Numbered from the stretch's first letter, positions 1 to 5,909 are shown. The stretch: 5,909 nt of DNA from an uncultured Ruminococcus sp. (GCA_902773035.1 CACYDB010000060.1:1-5909); one strand, 5' to 3'. Program-made: numbers and translations. The notes: a model not told the origin generated them from the sequence alone.

Positions 1-6
1 ATAACC

Positions 7-38
7 TGAGCGGAGCATATATGCTCCGCTCATTTTTT
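7..38 (+). terminator. Rho-independent terminator of a gene left of the window
   Basis: Positions 7-32 form a perfect 26-base inverted repeat (arms 7-19 and 20-32, core GAGCGGAGC/GCTCCGCTC). Six T residues follow at 33-38, so the U-tract is on the + strand. On the - strand no T-run follows the stem. This suggests a + strand gene ends at or just before the window edge; a TAA at 2-4 could be its stop, but that cannot be verified here. Confidence 0.8.
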
Positions 39-42
39 ACGC

Positions 43-87
43 AAAAATTCGGTCGTGCGGAAAATTACCGCACGACCGTAATTTTTT
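43..87. terminator. Bidirectional terminator downstream of pgcA
   Basis: An 11-bp perfect stem (50-60 CGGTCGTGCGG with 68-78 CCGCACGACCG) encloses a 7-base loop at 61-67. A T-run at 82-87 follows on the + strand. An A-run at 43-47 gives five U after the stem on the - strand. It can therefore terminate pgcA transcripts coming from the right, with the stem about 48 bases past the stop codon, and back up the + strand terminator at 7-38. Confidence 0.82.
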
Positions 88-92
88 AAGTT

Positions 93-124
93 AATTCCGA
101 ATTACGCATTCCGCATTCCGAATT
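93..124. repeat. Short heptamer tandem repeat (ATTCCG-type) next to the pgcA stop
   Basis: Four consecutive 7-base units are visible: AATTCCG (93-99), AATTACG (100-106), CATTCCG (107-113) and CATTCCG (114-120), then a partial AATT (121-124). The ends are also self-complementary: 93-102 can pair with 115-124 with one mismatch (98/119), leaving a 12-base loop. The repeat lies between the bidirectional terminator and the stop codon of pgcA, so it is in that gene's 3' untranslated region. Its function is unknown. Similar ATTACG/ATTCCG runs between genes are my recollection from other genomes, not something tested here. Confidence 0.6.
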
Positions 125-126
125 GA

Positions 127-1845
127 TCAAATCCCCATAATCTCCTTCATTGACTTTTCGAGATTATCCGTAATCTTCTGAGCGTCATCCTTATCCTTGC
201 CTACGGCTGTGAGATAAATCTTGATCTTAGGCTCTGTGCCGCTGGGACGAACGATTGCCATATTATCGCCCTCAAGGTTGTACTGGAGAACGTTGGACTT
301 GGGAAGATTGATAACGGTTTCCTCACCGCTCGCGATATCCTTTGCCACGCTGAGCTTGTAGTCGGCTGTACCCGTTACCTTAAAGCCCGCGACCTCGGTC
401 GGAGCGTTATCTCTGAGAGCGGACATAATATCCGCCATCTTCTGCATACCCTCGCTGCCCGAGAACTCAAATGAGAGAGTTGTGTTCTTGTAATAGCCGA
501 ACTCCTCGTAAAGTCCGTCGATAACCTCGGCGAGAGATTTACCCTGCTTCTTAAAGGTCGCCGCCATTTCGCAGATAAGCATCGAAGCGACTACTGCGTC
601 CTTATCGCGTACATATGTACCCGCGAGGTAGCCGTAGCTCTCCTCAAAGCCGAATACATAGTTGCTCTCCTTACCCTCTTTCTCAAGGTTGAGGATGATT
701 TCGCCGATATACTTAAAGCCTGTGAGCACGTTCTTGAGCTCAGCGCCGTATTTCTCGCAGAGCTTTTCAACGAGCTTGCTTGTAACGATCGTCTTAACGA
801 CAACGGGATTCTCGGGGAGAGTTCCGTTAGCCTTGCGGTTTGAGAGGATAAAGTCGGTGAGCATTACGCCGTCCTCATTACCTGAGATAAGGCGATAGCT
901 TCCGTCGTAATCCTTAACCGCGATACCTACGCGGTCTGAGTCTGGGTCTGTAGCGAGAAGCAGGTCGGGCTGAACCTTTTCGCAGAGGTCAAGTCCCTTC
1001 TGCAGAGCCTCGCGGATCTCGGGGTTGGGATAAGGACAGGTTGTAAAGTTGCCGTCGGGCATTTCCTGCTCGGGAACAACAGTTACGTCCTTAACGCCGA
1101 TTTCGTCGAGAATACGGCGAACGAGCTTGTTACCCGCGCCATTTAAGGGTGTATAAACAACGCTGAGATCGGCGCCCTCGCATACTCCGGGATTGATCTG
1201 CTGCTTTTTAACTTCCTCGATATAGCTTGTGTATACCTCGTCCTTGACATACTCGACAAGACCCTTTTCAATAGCCTCGTTAAGCTTCATCGTCTTAACG
1301 TCGTCGAACATATCAATTCCGCAGATTTCGTCATAAACCGCTCCCGCGGCAACGTCGGTCATCTGACAACCATCCTCGCCGTAAGCCTTGTAGCCGTTAT
1401 AGGCGGCAGGGTTGTGAGAAGCCGTTACCATAACGCCCGCCTGACAGCCAAAGTAGCGTACAAGATATGAAAGTACAGGCGTGGGCTGGAGCTCGGTTGT
1501 GATGTAAGCCTTGATACCGTTGGCGGCGAGAACCTTTGCCGCCTCAAGCATAAATACGTCAGCGTTGATACGGCTGTCGTGAGAAATAGCGACTGCGCCG
1601 CCGCCGTATTTTTTGAGCACGTAATTCGCCATACCCTGAGTAGCCTGACGAACAACGTAGATATTCATTCTGTTAGTACCCGCGCCGAGAATACCTCTGA
1701 GGCCGGCTGTACCGAACTCAAGGCTTCTGTAGAAGCGCTCGTAAATCTCTTTATCGTTTCCTTCTATCTGTCTGAGCTCCTCGGCAATCTGAGCGTCCTC
1801 ATCCGCTTTTTCAAGCCAGAGCTTATAATTCTGCATATAATCCAT
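127..1845 (-). CDS. pgcA: Phosphoglucomutase/phosphomannomutase (alpha-D-phosphohexomutase family, PgcA-like)
   Basis: This cytoplasmic enzyme is expected to interconvert glucose 1-phosphate and glucose 6-phosphate (possibly the mannose phosphates too), linking glycolysis to nucleotide-sugar, cell-wall and glycogen synthesis. The 572-residue product carries every family signature in order: FGTAGLRG near 44-51, the phosphoserine loop TASHNP at 141-146 (catalytic Ser143), the Mg-binding loop DPDSDR at 300-305 with three Asp, the sugar-recognition loop GFEESYGY at 399-406, and the phosphate-binding loop RPSGTEPK at 533-540. Length and the N-terminal NYKLWLEKA-type segment match the PgcA/Pgm2 branch (about 570-580 residues) rather than the shorter ManB/GlmM types. 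I chose the ATG at 1843-1845 because GGAGGA (1854-1859) lies 8 bases upstream. A longer reading to 1866 would translate through that site. It is the only gene of its transcript, with its own promoter and terminator. The family is certain; substrate preference for glucose over mannose is inferred. Confidence 0.95.
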   Translation of the reverse strand: MDYMQNYKLWLEKADEDAQIAEELRQIEGNDKEIYERFYRSLEFGTAGLRGILGAGTNRMNIYVVRQATQGMANYVLKKYGGGAVAISHDSRINADVFMLEAAKVLAANGIKAYITTELQPTPVLSYLVRYFGCQAGVMVTASHNPAAYNGYKAYGEDGCQMTDVAAGAVYDEICGIDMFDDVKTMKLNEAIEKGLVEYVKDEVYTSYIEEVKKQQINPGVCEGADLSVVYTPLNGAGNKLVRRILDEIGVKDVTVVPEQEMPDGNFTTCPYPNPEIREALQKGLDLCEKVQPDLLLATDPDSDRVGIAVKDYDGSYRLISGNEDGVMLTDFILSNRKANGTLPENPVVVKTIVTSKLVEKLCEKYGAELKNVLTGFKYIGEIILNLEKEGKESNYVFGFEESYGYLAGTYVRDKDAVVASMLICEMAATFKKQGKSLAEVIDGLYEEFGYYKNTTLSFEFSGSEGMQKMADIMSALRDNAPTEVAGFKVTGTADYKLSVAKDIASGEETVINLPKSNVLQYNLEGDNMAIVRPSGTEPKIKIYLTAVGKDKDDAQKITDNLEKSMKEIMGI

Positions 1846-1853
1846 AATAACAG

Positions 1854-1859
1854 TCCTCC
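1854..1859 (-). promoter_or_regulatory. Ribosome binding site of pgcA
   Basis: Read on the - strand this is GGAGGA, 8 bases before the ATG at 1843-1845. It fixes the start there, not at the upstream in-frame start at 1866 or the downstream ATG at 1834-1836. Confidence 0.85.
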
Positions 1860-1899
1860 AATACAAAAGAGTTTTTTAGGAATAAACCTATACGGATAT

Positions 1900-1928
1900 A
1901 TAATACCACAATGTTATACTTATTTCAA
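1900..1928 (-). promoter_or_regulatory. Sigma-A promoter of pgcA, extended -10
   Basis: On the - strand, TTGAAA (-35, 1923-1928) and TATTAT (-10, 1900-1905) are separated by exactly 17 bases. TGG directly precedes the -10, giving the extended TGn element. The predicted start of transcription is near 1893, leaving a leader of about 48 bases before the ATG. Confidence 0.75.
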
Positions 1929-1951
1929 TTATTTTACGAAAAAATACTAAA

Positions 1952-1965
1952 AAAGTTTAAACTTT
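1952..1965. promoter_or_regulatory. 14-base palindrome between divergent promoters, possible operator
   Basis: AAAGTTTAAACTTT is a perfect palindrome centred between 1958 and 1959. It lies 24 bases upstream of the pgcA -35 box and 19 bases upstream of the -35 box of the divergent membrane-protein gene. A dimeric regulator could bind here, but the sequence is AT-rich and could also be a chance or UP-element-like tract. No regulator gene is adjacent. Confidence 0.3.
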
Positions 1966-1983
1966 ACAGTTTTAACATAATTC

Positions 1984-2012
1984 TTGATTTTATTAAAGAA
2001 GTATAGTATTAT
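1984..2012 (+). promoter_or_regulatory. Sigma-A promoter of the membrane-protein gene
   Basis: TTGATT (-35, 1984-1989) and TATTAT (-10, 2007-2012) have a 17-base spacer. Transcription should begin near 2019, giving a leader of about 26 bases that contains the ribosome binding site at 2030-2035. Confidence 0.72.
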
Positions 2013-2029
2013 ATTATGGATTGAAAATA

Positions 2030-2035
2030 AGGAGG
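2030..2035 (+). promoter_or_regulatory. Ribosome binding site deciding the start of the membrane-protein gene
   Basis: AGGAGG (within AAGGAGGTT) lies 9 bases before the ATG at 2045-2047. An in-frame TTG at 2021 would translate through this site and sits only about 2 bases after the predicted transcription start, so it is rejected as the start codon. Confidence 0.88.
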
Positions 2036-2044
2036 TTTTCTTTT

Positions 2045-3001
2045 ATGGAAGATTTTGAAAAGAAAGACTTAACCGAAAACGAAGCCGAAGCGGAAGTCAA
2101 GACTGACGACGTACAGGCTGAGGTTGATACAACTCTCGAGGCAGCCGCTGAGGCTGTTGAGGAAAATGCTGAGGAGACTGTAGAGACAGCCGTTGATACC
2201 GCTGACGACGCGCAGGCTTTATCCGACGATACAGCCGCAGACGGTTTCTCATTCGACGCTCCCGCGGTTGAAGAACCCGTAAAGAAGAAAAAGAAAATTC
2301 AGGTACCGATCATCATCGCGGGAATCATTCTTGTAGCGGCGATTATCGCGGGCGCTGTATTCTTCATCTTCTTCAACAACAGCGTTGTAGGAACATGGGT
2401 CGAGGCTGAGAGCGCGTCATCCGACGAGGCTAACGGCGGCACAGGCTCAACGCTTCGCTACTACACCTTTGAGAAGGACGGCACGGCGAAGATCTCACTC
2501 GGCACAATGCAGGTTGTCGGAGACTGGAGCTACGCTAACGAGGATTCCTCAACTACCGACCAGCCGGGCAACACGATCAACGTAAACATTTCCTACTTCT
2601 TCACAGGCACCTTCAAGATCGACGTTCAGGGCAATGCGATCACAGGCAAGACTCTGACACTCGAGGGCTACGGCAGCAAGATCAAATTCAACAGCGCTAC
2701 ACAGCCCGCTTCAAGCCTTAAGGTCAGCGAGAAGTTTGACCCGAAGAACGAAGCAGTCGGCGTATGGAAGAATACGGAGCAGAACGTTACATACACCTTC
2801 AAGGCTGACGGAACCTGCAACCTCAACCAGATGGATATGCTGATCATCGACGGCGTATACACTGTTGACAAGAAGAACGGCAAGGTAAAAATCACTTACG
2901 TCGAGGAAAAGGAAAACACGATCGACATCGATTACAAGACTTCCTCAGACAAAAAGTCAATTACCTTCTCGGGACTTGAATACAAGAAAGTAACCGAATA
3001 A
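2045..3001 (+). CDS. Single-pass membrane protein with two lipocalin-like domains, function unknown
   Basis: I do not recognise a named gene. The 318-residue product has four parts. Residues 1-77 form a very acidic Ala/Glu/Asp-rich arm, probably disordered or helical. A lysine cluster at 80-84 acts as a stop signal on the cytoplasmic side. One hydrophobic segment lies at about 86-110. The remainder is an extracellular region of about 205 residues. No cleavable signal peptide or lipobox is present, so an N-in, C-out topology is inferred. The outer region contains two related units: GTW (116-118) with YTFEKDGTAKI (140-150) and GDW (159-161), then GVW (239-241) with YTFKADGTCNL (250-260) and DGVY (269-272). 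The GxW...YTFxxDGT pattern resembles small beta-barrel lipocalin-like / DUF5640-type domains of Clostridia surface proteins; this assignment is tentative. Only one cysteine (258) is present. It is transcribed alone, divergently from pgcA and convergently with pcrA, so context gives no clue to its role. Confidence 0.85.
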   Translation: MEDFEKKDLTENEAEAEVKTDDVQAEVDTTLEAAAEAVEENAEETVETAVDTADDAQALSDDTAADGFSFDAPAVEEPVKKKKKIQVPIIIAGIILVAAIIAGAVFFIFFNNSVVGTWVEAESASSDEANGGTGSTLRYYTFEKDGTAKISLGTMQVVGDWSYANEDSSTTDQPGNTINVNISYFFTGTFKIDVQGNAITGKTLTLEGYGSKIKFNSATQPASSLKVSEKFDPKNEAVGVWKNTEQNVTYTFKADGTCNLNQMDMLIIDGVYTVDKKNGKVKITYVEEKENTIDIDYKTSSDKKSITFSGLEYKKVTE

Positions 3002-3008
3002 TTTAAAA

Positions 3009-3040
3009 GCGGGCGTCAACTCGACGCCCACTCTTTTTTT
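3009..3040 (+). terminator. Terminator of the membrane-protein gene
   Basis: Stem GGGCGTC (3011-3017) pairs with GACGCCC (3023-3029) around a 5-base loop, and can extend by two pairs past a C/A mismatch. Seven T follow at 3034-3040. The stem begins 9 bases after the stop codon. On the - strand the stem is followed by a shorter T-run (AAAA at 3005-3008), so weak termination in that direction is also possible. Confidence 0.82.
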
Positions 3041-3048
3041 CTCAATCA

Positions 3049-3076
3049 GAAAGCCGCCGCGTAATTCGCGACGGCT
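3049..3076 (-). terminator. Probable terminator of pcrA
   Basis: Positions 3052-3061 and 3067-3076 form a 10-bp GC-rich stem with loop TAATT. In - strand RNA all ten pairs form, one of them G-U. In + strand RNA the same position is a C-A mismatch, so the structure favours - strand transcription. It starts 5 bases past the pcrA stop. The following T-tract is short (TTT then CTGATT), so it may depend on the second hairpin at 3009-3040 for full effect. Confidence 0.65.
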
Positions 3077-3081
3077 CTTGT

Positions 3082-5313
3082 TTATATTTTCTCCATTTTA
3101 CTGAAATTCGCCATAAGCGTTTTTGTACCGACCTTTTCAAAGGCTATTTCAAGCATTGTATCTCCGCCCATTTTAGTCGCCTTGAGGACTACTCCCCTGC
3201 CGAACGTCTTATGCAGGACGTTTTCGCCGACCGAATAACTGACCGCAGTTTTCTGCGCGGAGCGGTTGAACGACGGCGCAATCTTCGGGTTATAGTTATA
3301 CGACGACGGCGTATTGCCGACGCTTACCCTGCCCGAGCTGAATGACGAGCCTGTCTGAACAGGCGCCGCGCTTCCAAAACCTCCCGTACGCTCAACAAGA
3401 TTTTTCGGGATTTCCTCAACAAACCGCGAGGGAGCGTTGTGGGTTGTGGAGCCGAAGAGCATACGGCTTCTTGTATTTGTAATATAGAGCTTTTCTTTGG
3501 CGCGGGTAATGCCTACGTAGGCGAGCCTGCGCTCCTCATTTATCTCGTCGGGATTGCTGAAAACAGCCATTCCGGGAAAAACTCCCTCCTCCATTCCGGC
3601 GATAAACACAACGGGAAATTCCAATCCCTTAGCGCTGTGCAGAGTCATCATAATAACCGTGTCGGAAGCGGAATCGTAATTATCAACGTCTGTCATCAGA
3701 GAGATTTCCTCAAGGAACGATGAAAGATCGGCTTCGTCGCCGTACTCGTTCTCAAACTTTACGATATTTGTCATCAATTCCTCGATGTTCTCAATACGGA
3801 CGTCGGCATTTTCCTTCTCGCGTCTGAGATACTCGCGGTAGCCCGTATGCTCCAGAATAAGCTCATAAAGCTCGGCGAGCGTGTAATCTCCGCCCGACTC
3901 GGCTTCTCTGAGACCTTCAATCAGCTTTACGAACCCGTCAAACTTCGCCGCGGCTCGTGAAAGCTCGGGATAATCGCACGCGTTACGGATAATATCGTAC
4001 TCGCTCTTATCCTCGCGCGCGGCGATCTCCCCCACCTTTTCCATAGTGGTCTTGCCGATAGCTCGCTTGGGAACGTTGATGATTCTGTTAAGACGTATAT
4101 TGTCGTGAGGGTTGTCGATTACGCGCAGATAAGCGGTCATATCCTTGATTTCCTCGCGGTCGTAGAAGCGGTGACCGCCGAGGATCCTGTGCGGAATACC
4201 CGCGCGGGCAAAGGCTGATTCGAGCGCGTTTGACTGAGCGTTCATACGGTACAGCACGGCGTAGTCGGAATAGTTACGTCCCTCCGCGACCCCGTCGAGC
4301 ACGATGTCGGCGATATAACGCGCCTCCTCGGTCTCCGAGCCCGCTGTATGAACGGTGATTTTATCGCCGTTCTTATTTTCCGTCCAGAGAGTTTTGCCCC
4401 TACGCGCGGTATTGTTCTTGATAACGCCGTTAGCCGCGTCGAGAATAGTCTTTGTACTGCGGTAATTCTGCTCCAGGCGGATAACCTTCGCGTTTTTGAA
4501 GCTCTTCTCAAACGACAGAATATTCTCAATAGTCGCGCCGCGGAACTTGTAGATACTCTGGTCGTCATCGCCGACAACACAGAGATTCTGCGACTTCGCC
4601 GCGAGCATCGACACAAACTCATACTGAACCTTGTTTGTATCCTGATATTCGTCCACCATAATGTACTTAAAGTGATTCTGATAATACTCCAGAATATCCG
4701 CCTCCTGCTTGAACAGGCGCACGGTGTTGAGGAGCATATCGTCAAAGTCCATAGCGTCCGAGTTTACAAGCTCCGCCTGATACAGCTTATATACATTGGC
4801 GATTTTCTTTTTGCGGTCGTCAAACTGAGCCGTCTTGAGCATATCCGAGGGCGTGAGCATTTTATCCTTAGCCTTTGAGATCTCGCCGAGGACAGACTTT
4901 ACGGGCAAAAACTTCTCGTCGATATTAAGCTCCTTGAGGATTTTTTTGACAAGGCTCTTCTGGTCGGCGGAATCATAGACTGTAAAGTGGCTCGAGTAGC
5001 CGATCCTGTCACCGTAGCGGCGCAGAATACGTGCGCAGGTCGAGTGGAAGGTCGCCGCCCATATATCATCGCCGTCAACAACGGCGTCGCAGATTCTCTC
5101 CTTAAGCTCGCCCGCCGCCTTATTAGTAAACGTAATGGCAAGTATCTGCCACGGCTGACAGAGTCCGCTCTGCAAAATGTACGCAATACGGTTAACAAGC
5201 ACTGTAGTCTTGCCCGAACCCGCTCCGGCGAGAATAAGCAGAGGTCCCTCTGTACAGAAAACAGCCTTCCGCTGCATATCGTTCATATGTGAAAAATTGT
5301 CCTTGATATCCAT
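3082..5313 (-). CDS. pcrA: ATP-dependent DNA helicase PcrA (UvrD/Rep superfamily 1A)
   Basis: PcrA is a 3'-5' single-strand translocase and helicase used in nucleotide excision repair, plasmid rolling-circle replication, removal of RecA filaments and handling of transcription-replication conflicts. The 743-residue product, a normal length, has all SF1A motifs: Q motif around Gln14, Walker A AGAGSGKT 29-36, motif Ia TFTNKAAGELKERI 61-74, TFHSTCARIL 88-97, motif II DEYQD 221-225, motif III VVGDDDQSIYKFRGA 246-260, motif IV QNYRS 282-286, motif V TLHSAKGLEFPVVF 557-570 and motif VI ERRLAYVGITRAKEKLY 594-610. The 1B and 2B insertions are full length. A Gly/Ser/Asn-rich linker (about 642-690) leads to a Tudor-like domain (695-743, VLHKTFGRGVV), which in this family contacts RNA polymerase. 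The start at 5311-5313 has only a weak GAGAG site 5 bases upstream. The next ATG, at residue 10, has none and would cut close to the Q motif. It has its own promoter and is not followed by ligA, its neighbour in some Bacillota. Confidence 0.97.
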   Translation of the reverse strand: MDIKDNFSHMNDMQRKAVFCTEGPLLILAGAGSGKTTVLVNRIAYILQSGLCQPWQILAITFTNKAAGELKERICDAVVDGDDIWAATFHSTCARILRRYGDRIGYSSHFTVYDSADQKSLVKKILKELNIDEKFLPVKSVLGEISKAKDKMLTPSDMLKTAQFDDRKKKIANVYKLYQAELVNSDAMDFDDMLLNTVRLFKQEADILEYYQNHFKYIMVDEYQDTNKVQYEFVSMLAAKSQNLCVVGDDDQSIYKFRGATIENILSFEKSFKNAKVIRLEQNYRSTKTILDAANGVIKNNTARRGKTLWTENKNGDKITVHTAGSETEEARYIADIVLDGVAEGRNYSDYAVLYRMNAQSNALESAFARAGIPHRILGGHRFYDREEIKDMTAYLRVIDNPHDNIRLNRIINVPKRAIGKTTMEKVGEIAAREDKSEYDIIRNACDYPELSRAAAKFDGFVKLIEGLREAESGGDYTLAELYELILEHTGYREYLRREKENADVRIENIEELMTNIVKFENEYGDEADLSSFLEEISLMTDVDNYDSASDTVIMMTLHSAKGLEFPVVFIAGMEEGVFPGMAVFSNPDEINEERRLAYVGITRAKEKLYITNTRSRMLFGSTTHNAPSRFVEEIPKNLVERTGGFGSAAPVQTGSSFSSGRVSVGNTPSSYNYNPKIAPSFNRSAQKTAVSYSVGENVLHKTFGRGVVLKATKMGGDTMLEIAFEKVGTKTLMANFSKMEKI

Positions 5314-5344
5314 CTAATCTCTCATTTCATAACGTAGTGAATAG

Positions 5345-5373
5345 ATTATAACACAAAAAAAGAACAGTCTCAA
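5345..5373 (-). promoter_or_regulatory. Sigma-A promoter of pcrA, embedded in the upstream terminator
   Basis: On the - strand, TTGAGA (-35, 5368-5373) is followed after 17 bases by a consensus TATAAT (-10, 5345-5350) with TGT directly before it, an extended -10. Transcription should start near 5338, about 25 bases before the ATG. The -35 box lies inside the second arm of the lipoprotein gene's terminator hairpin, and the U-tract forms part of the spacer. Confidence 0.8.
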
Positions 5374-5394
5374 CTTACAAAATTGAGACTGTTC
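5355..5394 (-). terminator. Terminator of the lipoprotein gene
   Basis: A 12-bp perfect stem (5383-5394 with 5362-5373, core AACAGTCTCAA/TTGAGACTGTT) encloses a 9-base loop. In the - direction it is followed immediately by seven U (5355-5361). The stem begins 16 bases after the lipoprotein stop codon. It should separate that gene from pcrA despite their shared orientation. Confidence 0.87.
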
Positions 5395-5410
5395 ATTCGA
5401 TTTTAGAATA

Positions 5411-5881
5411 TTATCCGATTGCTTCGTTAACAACCCTGACGATATCGTCATAACCATCGGCTACGATCATAATAACATAGTTGCCCGAGGTCGTGACCTT
5501 GCACTTCTTTGCCATATCATACTGCTCGGCGCTGTAGGACGCGTACTGGCTTATAATAGAGCCGTAACGCTCGTCGAGCTTTTCCTTAACGTCCTTAGCG
5601 GCTTTATTGTCAACCGCCTCGACAAGCACGATTTCAACCGCCGCGGTTGAAGCGTCGGTATTGATTTCACCCGCGAACTGCTTTACGTCATCCTCTTCGA
5701 TTTCGTAATAATCGTTGAGCTCCGACTTATCCTTTAGCTCGGTAAGTCCCTGAGTAGCCTTGGGGAATTTCGAGTTGATGTCGGAAAGCACCTTAGAGAG
5801 CTCCGCGTTCTTAGACGAGCATGAAGCGAAACACAGCGCGGCAATAATAACCGCCAATGCGGATACGAGTATTCTTTTCAT
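5411..5881 (-). CDS. Small secreted lipoprotein, DUF4358-like, function unknown
   Basis: The 156-residue product starts with a lipoprotein signal peptide: MKR, a hydrophobic stretch at about 4-17, then FASC with Cys21 as the probable lipidated residue (Phe at -3 is less usual than Leu). Cys17 does not fit a lipobox because Leu precedes it. A Ser/Lys-rich tether follows. The mature part includes YYEIEEDDVKQFAGEI (58-73), AAVEIVLVEAVDNKAAKDVKEKLDERY (80-106), SQYASYSAEQYDMAKKCKV (111-129) and GNYVIMIVADG (133-143). This order (acidic strand, hydrophobic strand with a charge-rich helix, Y-x-x-Y-x-x-E-Q segment, final GNYV strand) resembles DUF4358 lipoproteins of Clostridia, whose role is not established. 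Recognition is from memory of the pattern, without a search. GGGAGG (5890-5895) sits 8 bases before the ATG at 5879-5881. It ends in its own terminator. Its promoter lies beyond the window. Confidence 0.88.
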   Translation of the reverse strand: MKRILVSALAVIIAALCFASCSSKNAELSKVLSDINSKFPKATQGLTELKDKSELNDYYEIEEDDVKQFAGEINTDASTAAVEIVLVEAVDNKAAKDVKEKLDERYGSIISQYASYSAEQYDMAKKCKVTTSGNYVIMIVADGYDDIVRVVNEAIG

Positions 5882-5889
5882 ATTGATTA

Positions 5890-5895
5890 CCTCCC
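5890..5895 (-). promoter_or_regulatory. Ribosome binding site of the lipoprotein gene
   Basis: Read on the - strand this is GGGAGG, followed by 8 bases and then the ATG at 5879-5881. Its strength contrasts with the weak GAGAG site in front of pcrA. Confidence 0.82.
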
Positions 5896-5909
5896 AAAAT
5901 TCTTTAAAA

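Noticed and set aside
1846..1866. Seven extra N-terminal residues for pgcA from an ATG at 1864-1866
   Set aside because: The extension would translate through the GGAGGA site that correctly positions the ATG at 1843-1845.
1579..1950. Open + strand frame of 123 codons running from inside pgcA across its promoter
   Set aside because: It is antisense to a clearly conserved gene and covers the pgcA promoter. The protein has no recognisable motif, and the start shows no convincing ribosome binding site.
2021..2044. Longer N-terminus of the membrane protein from a TTG at 2021
   Set aside because: These codons are the ribosome binding site itself (AAGGAGG), and the TTG is about 2 bases after the predicted transcription start.
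2281..2300. A-rich tract of possible slippage type
   Set aside because: It encodes the lysine cluster before the membrane segment. The frame stays open and sensible on both sides, so there is no sign of a frameshift.
4242..4878. Long open frames on both strands overlapping pcrA (4242-4745 on -, 4348-4878 on +)
   Set aside because: They are shadows of pcrA in other frames, Arg/Ser- or Leu/Val-rich with no motif, while the pcrA frame there carries conserved helicase motifs II-IV.
5383..5411. Possible + strand promoter starting from TTGAGA at 5383-5388
   Set aside because: The hexamer appears only because it mirrors the other hairpin arm. Seventeen bases on is GAATAT, a poor -10, and no + strand gene follows.

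Overview
The window looks like ordinary chromosomal DNA from a low-to-mid GC Bacillota, most likely a Clostridia member of the Ruminococcus / Oscillospiraceae type. This placement is inference. It rests on strong AGGAGG-type ribosome binding sites, sigma-A promoters with 17-base spacers, a PcrA-type helicase with the Gram-positive C-terminal domain, and a small lipoprotein resembling the DUF4358 family common in gut Clostridia. No rRNA, tRNA, CRISPR array, insertion sequence or phage gene was seen.

Layout. Positions 1-126 hold a hairpin terminator for a + strand gene off the left edge, a bidirectional terminator, and a short heptamer repeat abutting the next gene. A phosphoglucomutase/phosphomannomutase gene (pgcA-like) runs on the - strand from 1845 to 127. 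A divergent promoter region (about 1846-2044) has one promoter in each direction and a 14-base perfect palindrome between them. A + strand gene (2045-3001) encodes a single-pass membrane protein with an acidic N-terminal arm and two related lipocalin-like domains. Two hairpins at 3009-3076 separate it from pcrA, which converges on it from the right (- strand, 5313-3082). A small lipoprotein gene (- strand, 5881-5411) lies upstream of pcrA. Its terminator hairpin shares bases with the pcrA promoter.

The four genes do not form an obvious pathway. They appear to be four separate transcription units: carbohydrate interconversion (pgcA), DNA repair/replication (pcrA), and two cell-surface proteins of unknown role. 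No previously undescribed multi-gene system is evident. The items most worth a second look are the terminator-embedded pcrA promoter, the palindrome between the divergent promoters, the heptamer repeat, and the duplicated-domain membrane protein.
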